From contig NZ_QMBP01000019.1 in assembly GCF_003289945.1 (NCBI RefSeq), positions 62,001 to 126,000 of the forward strand: a DNA stretch of 64,000 nt, given 5' to 3'. The notes below the pieces were generated by a model. The model was not told where the DNA came from, made no database searches, and saw only the letters and a program-made list of their open reading frames with translations. The translations under genes and the position numbers were made by a program. Every line of letters begins with the position of its first letter. The first letter of the stretch is position 1. Source of the stretch: Mesorhizobium hawassense. GTDB lineage: Bacteria > Pseudomonadota > Alphaproteobacteria > Rhizobiales > Rhizobiaceae. This document shows, one piece after another, positions 7,678 through 17,320 of the stretch.

Positions 7678-8589
7678 ATGGCCCAATCATTACCCAGTAT
7701 CGTTTCCGGTGAAGGCGGCCTCGCCCGCTACCTGGAAGAAATCCGCCGCTTTCCGATGCTTCAGCCGCAGGAAGAGTACATGCTCGCCAAGCGTTATGCC
7801 GAGCATCAGGACACCACGGCTGCCCACAAGCTCGTCACCAGCCATTTGCGGCTCGTCGCCAAGATCGCCATGGGCTATCGCGGCTACGGTCTGCCGATCG
7901 GCGAGGTGATCTCGGAAGGCAATGTCGGCCTCATGCAGGCCGTGAAGAAATTCGAACCGGAGCGTGGTTTCCGGCTCGCCACCTATGCGATGTGGTGGAT
8001 CAAGGCCTCGATCCAGGAATACATCCTGCGCTCGTGGAGCCTGGTCAAAATGGGCACCACCGCCAACCAGAAGCGTCTGTTCTTCAACCTGCGCAAGGTG
8101 AAGGGCAAGATCCAGGCGCTAGACGATGGCGACTTGAAGCCCGACCAGATCGCCGAGATCGCCACCCGCCTCAACGTTTCCGAGGCCGAAGTGGTGTCGA
8201 TGAACCGCCGCCTGTCGGGCGACGCCTCGCTCAACGCCCCGATTCGGGCGAGCGAAGGCGAGTCCGGCGAATGGCAGGACTGGCTGGTCGACGACCACGA
8301 GAGCCAGGAAGAGATGCTGATCGAGCAGGACGAGCTGGAAAACCGGCGCTCGATGCTGTCGGGCGCGCTGTCGGTGCTCAACGAGCGCGAACGGCGCATC
8401 TTCGAGGCGCGCCGCCTCGCCGAAGAGCCGCTGACGCTGGAAGAGCTGTCGGCCGAATTCGACATCAGCCGCGAGCGCGTGCGCCAGATCGAGGTGCGCG
8501 CCTTCGAGAAGGTGCAGGACGCGGTCAAGGCCGCCGCCAAGCGCCAGACCCAGGCGCTGCGCACCATCGAAGCGCAGCCGGCGGCTTAA
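7678..8589 (+). CDS. rpoH: RNA polymerase heat-shock sigma factor (sigma-32, RpoH1 type)
   Basis: 303 residues, the usual RpoH length. Region 1.2 (GGLARYLEEIRRFPMLQPQEE), region 2 (LVTSHLRLVAKIA through RGFRLATYAMWWIKASIQEYIL), the RpoH box QKRLFFNLRKVK near residue 130, and region 4 helix-turn-helix (LTLEELSAEFDISRERVRQIE) are all present. It directs transcription of heat-shock and stress genes; rhizobia usually have more than one rpoH and this resembles the RpoH1 class (from memory). Preceded by AGAGAGAGGGGG. A CTATAT box near 7580 may be part of its promoter but the -35 spacing is not convincing. A strong terminator follows directly. Confidence 0.95.
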   Translation: MAQSLPSIVSGEGGLARYLEEIRRFPMLQPQEEYMLAKRYAEHQDTTAAHKLVTSHLRLVAKIAMGYRGYGLPIGEVISEGNVGLMQAVKKFEPERGFRLATYAMWWIKASIQEYILRSWSLVKMGTTANQKRLFFNLRKVKGKIQALDDGDLKPDQIAEIATRLNVSEAEVVSMNRRLSGDASLNAPIRASEGESGEWQDWLVDDHESQEEMLIEQDELENRRSMLSGALSVLNERERRIFEARRLAEEPLTLEELSAEFDISRERVRQIEVRAFEKVQDAVKAAAKRQTQALRTIEAQPAA

Positions 8590-8614
8590 GCTAGCTGAAG
8601 GTAGAAATGAAAAA

Positions 8615-8640
8615 GGCGGCGCGCCGGCGCCGCCTTTTTT
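8615..8640 (+). terminator. Rho-independent terminator of rpoH
   Basis: Perfect 8-base stem GGCGGCGC / GCGCCGCC with a GCCG loop, followed by six T and preceded by four A, 25 bases after the rpoH stop. Confidence 0.95.
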
Positions 8641-8665
8641 GTTTGGCGAAAGCGGCGAACCAGCC

Positions 8666-8846
8666 CTTTCTTCCCGTCACTATACGGGGAGAAACGTCCG
8701 GCAGGACAATGAGGGGCGGCGCCGACGCTGCGAGGTTTCCTGTCAGAACCATCCGATGAAGTTGCGGCGCGGTCCCCTTGGAACGCCGCGCCGCCCCTCA
8801 TCCGCCCTTCGGGCACCTTCTCCCCGTTGAACGGGGAGAAGGAAGG
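8666..8846. repeat. Inverted-pair intergenic repeat, copy 1 of 2
   Basis: Left end carries CCGTCACTATACGGGGAGAA followed by a GGCAGGA...ATGAGGGGCGGCGCCGA block. Right end carries the same blocks inverted: GCCGCCCCTCATCCGCC, GGGCACC, then TTCTCCCCGTTGAACGGGGA. The same arrangement is at 49131. It fills the space between convergent rpoH and peroxiredoxin genes; its right end stops two bases before the peroxiredoxin stop codon. Confidence 0.8.
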
Positions 8847-8847
8847 C

Positions 8848-9507
8848 TCATGCCGAAGGCTGCTTGGTTTTCCTGAGATAAGGCAGCACCGTCTCATAGG
8901 CGCCAAAACGTTTGACGGCATCCTCGTTGGAGACGGCGGCAGTGATGATGACGTCCTCGCCCTGCTTCCAGTTCGCCGGCGTCGCCACCTGGTGCTTGGC
9001 GGTCAGCTGGATGGAATCAATGACGCGCAGGATCTCGTCGAAGTTGCGGCCCGTGGTCATCGGATAGGTCAGCACCAGCTTGACCTTCTTGTCCGGTCCG
9101 ATGACGTAGACCGAACGCACCGTGGCGTTGTCGGCCGGCGTGCGGCCTTCCGAACTCTCGCCGGCGCCCGCCGGCAGCATTTCATAGAGCTTGGCGACAT
9201 GGAGGTCTTTGTCGCCGATCAGCGGATAGTGCACCGTATGGCCGGTGGCGGTCTTGATGTCGGCCTGCCATTTGTCGTGGCTCGACACCGGATCGACCGA
9301 GATGCCGATGATCTTGACGTTGCGCTTTTTGAACTCGCCTTCGAGGCCGGCCATGGTGCCGAGCTCGGTCGTGCAGACCGGCGTGAAATTTTTCGGGTGG
9401 CTGAACAGCACCGCCCAGCCGTCGCCGATCCAGTCGTGGAACTTGATGCTGCCCTGTGTGGTCTCGGCCGTGAAATCCGGCGCGATGTCGTTGATACGAA
9501 GACTCAT
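8848..9507 (-). CDS. 1-Cys peroxiredoxin (AhpC/TSA family, Prx6 type)
   Basis: 219 residues. The peroxidatic cysteine is Cys45 in the motif NFTPVCTTELG, with the Prx6-type C-terminal extension (VATPANWKQGEDVIITAAVS...LPYLRKTKQP). No resolving cysteine is seen in the C-terminal part, so it should be a 1-Cys enzyme that reduces hydrogen peroxide and alkyl hydroperoxides in the cytoplasm using an external thiol. Convergent with rpoH across the repeat at 8666. Confidence 0.93.
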   Translation of the reverse strand: MSLRINDIAPDFTAETTQGSIKFHDWIGDGWAVLFSHPKNFTPVCTTELGTMAGLEGEFKKRNVKIIGISVDPVSSHDKWQADIKTATGHTVHYPLIGDKDLHVAKLYEMLPAGAGESSEGRTPADNATVRSVYVIGPDKKVKLVLTYPMTTGRNFDEILRVIDSIQLTAKHQVATPANWKQGEDVIITAAVSNEDAVKRFGAYETVLPYLRKTKQPSA

Positions 9508-9697
9508 GGCCTGTCCCTACCCTTTTTGAAAAATTGTAGCCGGCTTGCGGCTGGCCGTCGCCGGCTCCGAAGCCTAGCACCATCATGGCGCCGGTAAAAC
9601 GCCGCGCACGATGGCCACGACCTTCGCAGAGCAAAAATCTTCGGCGCCACCGGTAAGCCGCGGCAGAATTTTCCACTTCCGATCGAGGAGAAGCCGC

Positions 9698-10063
9698 TCA
9701 GGCCTTCTTTATGACGAGCGTGGCGCTGAGGTCTTCCATGCGCTGCGCCAGCGCGTCGAGCGCCGTGGTCAGCACGCTGTCGCTCTTGTCGGCCTTGGTC
9801 AGCGCCTCGTCGCGCGTCTTGCGCAAGGTCAGCACCTCGCTCTCCATGCCCTTGACGCGCTTGGTGAGCTCGGACAACTCGTCCATTACCATGATGCCGG
9901 CCATGACGGTGAGCCGCTGGTCGCCGATTTCGCCGAACGAATCCTTCAGATGCGAGACATAGCGGTCGAAGCGCTCGGCGAGATCGATCAGATGTTCTTC
10001 CTGGCCCTCGTCGCAAGCCATCCGGTACTGCTTGCCGTCGATGGAAACCGTGACCTGTGCCAT
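9698..10063 (-). CDS. zapA: Cell division protein ZapA
   Basis: 121 residues. MAQVTVSIDGKQYRMACDEGQEEHL starts a ZapA globular domain (strand-strand, then a helix RFDRYVSHLKDSFGEIGDQRLTVMAG), followed by a long coiled coil (residues about 60-115: LSELTKRVKGMESEVLTLRKTRDEAL). ZapA crosslinks FtsZ filaments at midcell. It lies five bases downstream of the DUF4164 gene, a standard alphaproteobacterial pair. In many bacteria the 6S RNA gene follows zapA; I could not confirm it in the 190 bases after this stop. Confidence 0.9.
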   Translation of the reverse strand: MAQVTVSIDGKQYRMACDEGQEEHLIDLAERFDRYVSHLKDSFGEIGDQRLTVMAGIMVMDELSELTKRVKGMESEVLTLRKTRDEALTKADKSDSVLTTALDALAQRMEDLSATLVIKKA

Positions 10064-10068
10064 TGGCC

Positions 10069-10341
10069 CTACCTGTCCAGAACCGCCCGGATGGTTTCCA
10101 TGGCGGTCACCAGCCGGCGCGACACTTCCTTGTTGGCATCTTCCAGCCGTTCGGCGCGCGCCTCGGAATTGTCGAGTTCCTGCGCCAGGCGCGAGCGGTC
10201 GGCGTTCATGCGCTGCACCTCGGCCTCGGCTTCCGAATAATCGCGCTCGTGCTCGAGCTTCGCCGCCACGGCGTTCTCCAGGCCTTCCATGGCCTTGCCC
10301 AGCCTGGCGATGACTTCCTTGAGGGTCGTTTCCCCGGTCAT
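10069..10341 (-). CDS. DUF4164 coiled-coil protein
   Basis: 90 residues, almost entirely one predicted coiled coil (VIARLGKAMEGLENAVAAKL then SEAEAEVQRMNADRSRLAQE), matching the DUF4164 family found immediately upstream of zapA in Hyphomicrobiales. Cotranscription with zapA suggests a cell-division accessory role, which is inference. Divergent from tkt. Confidence 0.8.
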   Translation of the reverse strand: MTGETTLKEVIARLGKAMEGLENAVAAKLEHERDYSEAEAEVQRMNADRSRLAQELDNSEARAERLEDANKEVSRRLVTAMETIRAVLDR

Positions 10342-10518
10342 GGCCTTCGTCCTATGCCCTGCCCATCACCGAATCGCTCGCGTTCAGAACGCGTTACCTG
10401 CGAAAGATTAGGCACCGGGTGAAGGGCGCGTCAACAAAGCTCTCGCGACTGTCCCCCGCTATCGCTAATGTAAGCCGCTCGATGCCATCACAAGCCCGGC
10501 AAAATCCACCCCGATTTG

Positions 10519-10546
10519 TTGACTAAAAGGCCGTGCCTGCTATGTG
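10519..10546 (+). promoter_or_regulatory. Candidate sigma-70-type promoter of tkt
   Basis: TTGACT (10519-10524), 16-base spacer, TATGTG (10541-10546). It lies about 55 bases before the tkt ATG. Matched by eye only; the -10 element is weak. Confidence 0.35.
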
Positions 10547-10601
10547 TCGCGCACCCTTTCCCTAGGGTTCTCCCAAGCCCAACCCCGTTCCCGGAGGATG
10601 C

Positions 10602-12590
10602 ATGAGCTCGCGCGAACAACATGACCGGATGGCCAATGCGATCCGTTTTCTTTCCATGGACGCCGTCGAGAAGGCGAACTCCGGTCACCCCGGCCTGCCG
10701 ATGGGCTGCGCCGACATCGCCACGGTGCTGTTCAGCCGCTTCCTGAAATTCGACGCCAAGGCGCCGCACTGGGCCGACCGCGACCGCTTCATCCTGTCGG
10801 CCGGGCACGGCTCGATGCTGCTCTATTCGCTCCTCTACCTCACCGGCTATGAGGACATGACGATCGACCAGATCAAGAGTTTCCGCCAGCTCGGCTCCAA
10901 GACCGCCGGCCATCCCGAATATGGCCATGCCGCCGGCATCGAGACCACCACCGGTCCGCTCGGCCAGGGCCTTGCCAATTCGGTCGGCTTCGCGCTCGGC
11001 GAGCGCATCATGAATGCCGCCTTCGGCAACGACCTCGTCAGCCACTACACTTACGTGCTGGCCGGCGACGGCTGCCTCATGGAAGGCGTTTCCCAGGAAG
11101 CCATCGCGCTGGCCGGGCATCTGAAGCTCAACAAGCTGATCGTCTTCTGGGACAACAACAACATTTCGATCGACGGTCCGGTGTCGCTTGCCGACAACAC
11201 CGACCAGGTCGCCCGCTTCCAGGCTTCCGGCTGGAACGCCAGCCACATCGACGGCACCGATCCGGAAGCGATCGCCTACGCCATCGAGGCGGCGCGCCAT
11301 TCCGACAAGCCGACGATGATCGCCTGCAAGACCACCATCGGCTTCGGCGCTCCGACCAAGGCCGGCACCAACAAGGCGCACGGCTCGCCGCTCGGCGCCG
11401 AGGAAATCGCCGGCGCGCGCAAATTCTTCAACTGGGACTCGCCGCCTTTCGAGATTCCGGCCGACATCCTCGATGCCTGGCGTGCCATCGGCAAGGGCGG
11501 CGCCAAGGCGCGGGTCGACTGGGAAGGCCGCCTCGCCAAGGCCGAGCCGAAGCTCAAGGCGGAGTTCGAGCGTCGCCTCGCCGGCAAGCTGCCCTCCAAC
11601 TTCGACGCCGTCATCGCCGACTACAAGCAGAAGCTCTCGGCCGACAAGCCGAAGGTCGCCACCCGCAAATCGTCGGAAATGGCGCTGGAAGTCATCAACG
11701 GCGCGGTGCCGGAAACGATCGGCGGCTCGGCCGACCTCACCGGCTCCAACAACACCAAGACCAGCCAGACCAAGAACATCACGCCCGACGATTACGGCCA
11801 GCGCTATGTCCACTACGGCATCCGCGAGCACGGCATGGCGGCGGCGATCAACGGCCTGACCCTGCATGGCGGCCTCATCGCTTACGGAGGCACGTTCCTT
11901 TGCTTCTCCGACTATGCCCGCCCGTCGATGCGACTGGCCTCGCTGATGGGCATCCGCTCGATCTTCGTCATGACGCATGACTCCATCGGCCTCGGCGAGG
12001 ACGGCCCGACCCACCAGCCGGTCGAGCACATGGCGGCGTTGCGCGCCATCCCGAACCACAATGTCTTCCGTCCGGCCGACGCGGTGGAAACCGCCGAATG
12101 CTGGCAGATCGCGCTCGAATCCGAAAAGACGCCGTCGACCCTGGCGCTCACCCGCCAGAACCTGCCGACCTTGCGCACCGAGCACACGGCCAAGAACCTG
12201 AGCAGCCAGGGCGCCTACGAGTTGGCCGCCGCCAGCGGCGAGGCGGTGGTGACGATCTTCGCCACCGGCTCCGAGGTGGAGATCGCGCTCGGCGCGCGCG
12301 ACCTGCTCGAAAAGCACGGCCACCCGACCCGCGTCGTCTCGGTGCCGTGCTTCGAGCTGTTCGACCAGCAGAGCGACGATTACCGCAACAAGACCATCGG
12401 CAACGCCAAGGTGAAGGTCGCCATCGAAGCCGGCATCCGCCAGGGCTGGGACCACCTCATCGGCACCGACGGCATCTTCATCGGCATGCACGGCTTCGGC
12501 GCCTCGGGCACGATCGAGCAGCTCTATCCGCATTTCGGCATTACCGCCGACGCCGCGGCAAAGGCGGTCGAGGCCCGCCTGCACGGCTGA
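10602..12590 (+). CDS. tkt: Transketolase
   Basis: 662 residues, the usual bacterial length. Thiamine-diphosphate enzyme that moves two-carbon units between ketose and aldose phosphates in the pentose phosphate pathway. Visible: N-terminal AIRFLSMDAVEKANSGHPGLPMG, the ThDP/Mg motif GDGCLMEG...VFWDNNNISIDG, the pyrimidine domain with GIREHGMAAAINGL and the C-terminal domain. Ribosome site CCCGGAGGATGC precedes ATG 10602. First gene of the tkt-gap carbon block, convergent with nothing and divergent from DUF4164-zapA. Confidence 0.97.
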   Translation: MSSREQHDRMANAIRFLSMDAVEKANSGHPGLPMGCADIATVLFSRFLKFDAKAPHWADRDRFILSAGHGSMLLYSLLYLTGYEDMTIDQIKSFRQLGSKTAGHPEYGHAAGIETTTGPLGQGLANSVGFALGERIMNAAFGNDLVSHYTYVLAGDGCLMEGVSQEAIALAGHLKLNKLIVFWDNNNISIDGPVSLADNTDQVARFQASGWNASHIDGTDPEAIAYAIEAARHSDKPTMIACKTTIGFGAPTKAGTNKAHGSPLGAEEIAGARKFFNWDSPPFEIPADILDAWRAIGKGGAKARVDWEGRLAKAEPKLKAEFERRLAGKLPSNFDAVIADYKQKLSADKPKVATRKSSEMALEVINGAVPETIGGSADLTGSNNTKTSQTKNITPDDYGQRYVHYGIREHGMAAAINGLTLHGGLIAYGGTFLCFSDYARPSMRLASLMGIRSIFVMTHDSIGLGEDGPTHQPVEHMAALRAIPNHNVFRPADAVETAECWQIALESEKTPSTLALTRQNLPTLRTEHTAKNLSSQGAYELAAASGEAVVTIFATGSEVEIALGARDLLEKHGHPTRVVSVPCFELFDQQSDDYRNKTIGNAKVKVAIEAGIRQGWDHLIGTDGIFIGMHGFGASGTIEQLYPHFGITADAAAKAVEARLHG

Positions 12591-12748
12591 TCGGGCTGCG
12601 TCAATTCGCGGGGCCGCAAATATGCGGCTCCGCTGCGCTGGACTAACCTAATCGATTTAAATTCGGCCTTCTGCGGCTGGATTCTTTGTTCCATGGCCGC
12701 TATGAAGCTGCGGACCCCAATCGCCTTCCAGCCCCTAGGGAGAGAAAA

Positions 12749-13759
12749 ATGACCGTCAGAGTTGCCATCAACGGATTTGGCCGCATCGGCCGCAACATCC
12801 TGCGCGCCATCCATGAATCCGGCCGCAAGGACATCGACGTCCTCGCCGTCAACGATCTCGGCCCGGTCGAGACCAACGCGCATCTGCTGCGCTATGACAG
12901 CGTGCATGGCCGCTTCCCGCATGAAGTGACCGTCGACGGCGACCAGATCTCGGTCGGCAAGGAGAAGTTCAAGGTCACCGCGATCAAGGACCCCACCCAG
13001 CTGCCGTGGAAGGAACTCGGCGTCGACATCGCGCTCGAGTGCACCGGCATCTTCACGGCCCGCGACAAGGCCGCCGCTCACCTTACCGCCGGCGCCAAGC
13101 GCGTCATCGTCTCGGCTCCAGCCGAAGGCGCCGACCTCACCGTCGTCTACGGCATCAACCACGACAAGCTGAGCAAGGACCACATCGTCATCTCGAACGC
13201 GTCCTGCACCACCAACTGCCTGGCGCCGCTGGCGGCCGTCCTGCATGAGACCGTCGGCATCGAGAAGGGCATGATGACGACGATCCACTCCTACACCGGC
13301 GACCAGCCGACGCTGGACACCATGCACAAGGACCTCTACCGGGCACGCGCCGCGGCGCTCTCGCAGATCCCGACCTCGACCGGCGCCGCCAAGGCGATCG
13401 GCCTGGTGCTGCCCGACCTCAAGGGCAAGCTCGACGGCATCTCGATCCGCGTGCCGACCCCGAACGTCTCGGTCGTCGACCTCAAGTTCATCGCCAAGCG
13501 TTCGACCACGCCGCAGGAAATCAACGAGGCGCTGATCGCCGCTTCCAAGGGCAAGCTGAAGGGCGTGCTAGCCGTTACCCACCACCCGAACGTCTCGATC
13601 GACTTCAACCACGATCCGCATTCCTCGATCGCGGCGCTCGACCAGACCAAGGTGATGGACGGCAACTTCGTTTCGGTGCTGTCCTGGTACGACAACGAGT
13701 GGGGCTTCTCGAACCGCATGGGCGACACCGCGGTCGCCTTCGGCAAGACCATCGCCTGA
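12749..13759 (+). CDS. gap: Glyceraldehyde-3-phosphate dehydrogenase, type I
   Basis: 336 residues. NAD-binding start VRVAINGFGRIGRN, catalytic Cys153 in SNASCTTNCLAP, and C-terminal SWYDNEWGFSNRM. Converts glyceraldehyde-3-phosphate, NAD+ and phosphate to 1,3-bisphosphoglycerate. ATG 12749 follows GGGAGAG; an in-frame upstream ATG at 12686 would add 21 residues not seen in the family. 158 bases after tkt; followed by a strong terminator. Confidence 0.97.
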   Translation: MTVRVAINGFGRIGRNILRAIHESGRKDIDVLAVNDLGPVETNAHLLRYDSVHGRFPHEVTVDGDQISVGKEKFKVTAIKDPTQLPWKELGVDIALECTGIFTARDKAAAHLTAGAKRVIVSAPAEGADLTVVYGINHDKLSKDHIVISNASCTTNCLAPLAAVLHETVGIEKGMMTTIHSYTGDQPTLDTMHKDLYRARAAALSQIPTSTGAAKAIGLVLPDLKGKLDGISIRVPTPNVSVVDLKFIAKRSTTPQEINEALIAASKGKLKGVLAVTHHPNVSIDFNHDPHSSIAALDQTKVMDGNFVSVLSWYDNEWGFSNRMGDTAVAFGKTIA

Positions 13760-13785
13760 TCGCTGCCGCTCAATCGACGGTTCAA

Positions 13786-13812
13786 GCGCCCGGCTTCGGC
13801 CGGGCGTTTTCG
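13786..13812 (+). terminator. Rho-independent terminator of gap
   Basis: Stem CGCCCGGC / GCCGGGCG with loop TTCG, followed by TTTTCGTTT. 27 bases after the gap stop. Confidence 0.92.
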
Positions 13813-13953
13813 TTTATACGGCCCGGGCCGCCAAAACCGCTGAAAATCAGCGGCATAAAGCGAAAAACCACGCTGTCGCCTTGCACTGGTCACGTCTTCG
13901 CCCCACTCTCCCGTAAAGCCACGGATAGAGGGATTCTGGAGGGGCAATAGCGG

Positions 13954-15843
13954 ATGGAGCATGCGATCTATCTCGTGACGCTGGTCGGCACGGCTCTCAT
14001 TGTCGCCGCCGCGTTTTCGAGCCTGATCGCGTTCCGCTTCGGCGCTCCTTTGCTGCTGCTCTTCCTCTGCATCGGGCTGGCCACCGGTGTCGACGGTCTC
14101 GGCATCGAATTCGACAATGCGCGGCTGGCTTATTTTGCCGGCTCACTGGCTCTGGCCATCATCCTGTTCGATTCCGGCTTCGGCACGCCGCTCAACGCGC
14201 TCAGGCAGGCGGCCGGGCCGGCGCTGTCGCTGGCCACGATTGGCGTTGTCCTGACCACCGGCATCTTTGCCGTCGCCGCGTCCTATGTTCTCAAACTCGA
14301 TTGGCTGGAATCCTCGCTGCTCGGCGCCGCCGTCGCCTCGACCGACGCGGCCGCCGTGTTCTTCCTGCTGCGCGCTGGCGAGATCCATCTGCGCGAGCGC
14401 GTGCGCTCGACGCTCGAAGTGGAATCCGGCACCAACGACCCGATCGCCATCTTCCTCACCATCACCCTGGTCGAGATCATCGCCGCGCATGCCAACCCGG
14501 AAGCCAATGTGCTGGCCACCAACCTCTTGCTCGGCTTCCTTGCCAATATGGGGCTGGGCGCCGTCATCGGCGTGCTCGGCGGTCTTGGCATCGTGCGTCT
14601 CGTCGAGCGGCTCAATCTCGACCACGGACTGCTTCCGATCTTCGTGCTGACGCTGTCGCTGATGGTGTTCGCGGCGGCCGGCGCCATCGGCGGCTCGGGC
14701 TTCCTCGCCGTTTATCTTGCAGGGTTGATCGCCGGCAATTCCGACATCCGCGCCGTCACCATCCTGAAGCGCTTCCAGGACGGCATGTCGTGGCTGGCGC
14801 AGATCATCATGTTCCTGATCCTCGGCCTGTTCGCCACGCCGTCGCAGTTCCCGGCGATCCTGGTGCCGGCGGTCCTGCTCGGCCTGTTCCTGATCTTCGT
14901 GGCGCGCCCGGTCGCCGTCTGGCTCTGCCTGATCCCGTTCCGCCTGCCGCGACCCGAGGTCGCCTTCGTCTCGTGGGTCGGCCTGCGCGGCGCGGTTTCG
15001 ATCCTGCTGGCCATCACGCCGCTGCTCGGCGGCCTCGAGCATGGCCGCCTGATCTTCAACGCCGCCTTCATCATCGTGCTCGTGTCTCTGGTGGTGCAGG
15101 GCTGGACGGTCGGTCCGCTGGCGCGCCGCCTCGGCCTGATCGTGCCGGCGCGTCTCGGGCCGCTCGACAAGGTCGAGCTCGAATTGCCGGGCTCGGCGCA
15201 TCACGAATTGCTCGCCTATCGCGTGGCGCCCGGCAGCCCGGTGGCGCGCGGCGAGCGCATCCCGCGCTGGGCAAGGCCCTCGCTGGTGCTGCGCGACGGC
15301 CGCTCGATGCGCTTCCAGGACATGGGCCGGCTTGCGGCCGGCGATCAGGTCTACATCTTTGTCCCTGACCGCTATCCGCGCCTGCTCGACAAGCTTTTTG
15401 CCAGCCGCGCCGTCGTCGATCCCGAGGATGCCGATTTCTTCGGCGCCTTCGCCCTCGATCCCGCCCGCTCGGCGGCCGAGCTGGAAGCCGCCTACGGGCC
15501 AGGTCTGACCGAAGCCGAACAGAAGCTCACCGTCGCCGCGCTGGTTTCGGAGCGACTTGGCGGCCATCCCGAATATGCCGACCGCGTGGTGATCGGCCCG
15601 ATCGAGCTGATCGTGCGCGATGTCGACGAAAAGGGCAGGATCACCGGGCTTGGCCTGTCCTTCGAGCCGACCGCGCCGGTGGCGCGCGTGCCGGTGTTCA
15701 TGAGCGCCGGCGAGATCGGCGACCGCATAACGGCGCTTATCCGCAACTGGCGCAGGCCGGTGGAAAAGCAGGCGGTCGAGGACGTGCCGATCGATCCCGT
15801 GACGCCGGCACCGGACGGGCCGAAGGCAGCCAGCGAAGGCTGA
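13954..15843 (+). CDS. cvrA: CPA1-type cation/proton antiporter (CvrA/NhaP2 family)
   Basis: 629 residues. About 12 membrane segments in residues 1-400, including the SLLGAAVASTDAAAVFFLLR and ESGTNDPIAIFLT motifs of K+/H+ antiporters of the NhaP2/CvrA group. A cytoplasmic part follows: a TrkA-C-like domain (about 410-480, LAYRVAPGSPVARGERIP...LAAGDQVYIFVP) and a CorC/HlyC-like C-terminal domain (about 500-600). The ion cannot be fixed from sequence; K+ is inferred from the family. It has its own leader after the gap terminator and separates gap from pgk. Confidence 0.88.
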   Translation: MEHAIYLVTLVGTALIVAAAFSSLIAFRFGAPLLLLFLCIGLATGVDGLGIEFDNARLAYFAGSLALAIILFDSGFGTPLNALRQAAGPALSLATIGVVLTTGIFAVAASYVLKLDWLESSLLGAAVASTDAAAVFFLLRAGEIHLRERVRSTLEVESGTNDPIAIFLTITLVEIIAAHANPEANVLATNLLLGFLANMGLGAVIGVLGGLGIVRLVERLNLDHGLLPIFVLTLSLMVFAAAGAIGGSGFLAVYLAGLIAGNSDIRAVTILKRFQDGMSWLAQIIMFLILGLFATPSQFPAILVPAVLLGLFLIFVARPVAVWLCLIPFRLPRPEVAFVSWVGLRGAVSILLAITPLLGGLEHGRLIFNAAFIIVLVSLVVQGWTVGPLARRLGLIVPARLGPLDKVELELPGSAHHELLAYRVAPGSPVARGERIPRWARPSLVLRDGRSMRFQDMGRLAAGDQVYIFVPDRYPRLLDKLFASRAVVDPEDADFFGAFALDPARSAAELEAAYGPGLTEAEQKLTVAALVSERLGGHPEYADRVVIGPIELIVRDVDEKGRITGLGLSFEPTAPVARVPVFMSAGEIGDRITALIRNWRRPVEKQAVEDVPIDPVTPAPDGPKAASEG

Positions 15844-15936
15844 TGTCTCACGGCGACATTATTTTTGCACGCGCGCCTCAACGCGGCGCTTGCATCGTGG
15901 TTCGTGCCGGGTAAGGTCGCCCGCGTTTTCGCTAAA

Positions 15937-15979
15937 GCAATTCCAGGAAAAGTGTGGGCGGTTTTCCGTCCGGAATTGC
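15937..15979. repeat. Short palindromic repeat, copy 2 of 4, in the pgk leader
   Basis: Same hairpin as at 2507: GCAATTCC/GGAATTGC outer arms and GGAAAA/TTTTCC inner arms. Its end is 25 bases before the pgk ATG and just upstream of the AGGAAGGA ribosome binding site, so it would be the 5' leader hairpin of pgk if transcription starts upstream. Confidence 0.9.
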
Positions 15980-16004
15980 GTCAAGGCACCAGGAAGGAAC
16001 GACA

Positions 16005-17201
<1,197 letters not shown>

Positions 17202-17320
17202 ACAGTCCGGGAGCTGGCAAAAGCGCCGGCGACTTTCAATCGATTCACGCTTTCCGGCGTCATTCCTTTGGCGGTAGTGTTCTGCTAGCGCGGAACAAAC
17301 GCACCCGTAGGAGAGCACCC

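Noticed and set aside
9508..9697. 6S RNA gene expected after zapA
   Set aside because: Synteny suggests ssrS here, but I could not fold a convincing long 6S-like rod with a central bubble by eye. A covariance-model search (Rfam 6S) on 9500-9700 minus strand would decide.
10488..12584. A 698-codon open frame antisense to tkt
   Set aside because: It covers the strongly supported transketolase gene in the opposite strand; its translation is Arg/Gly/Asp/Val-rich low-complexity typical of antisense frames in high-GC DNA.
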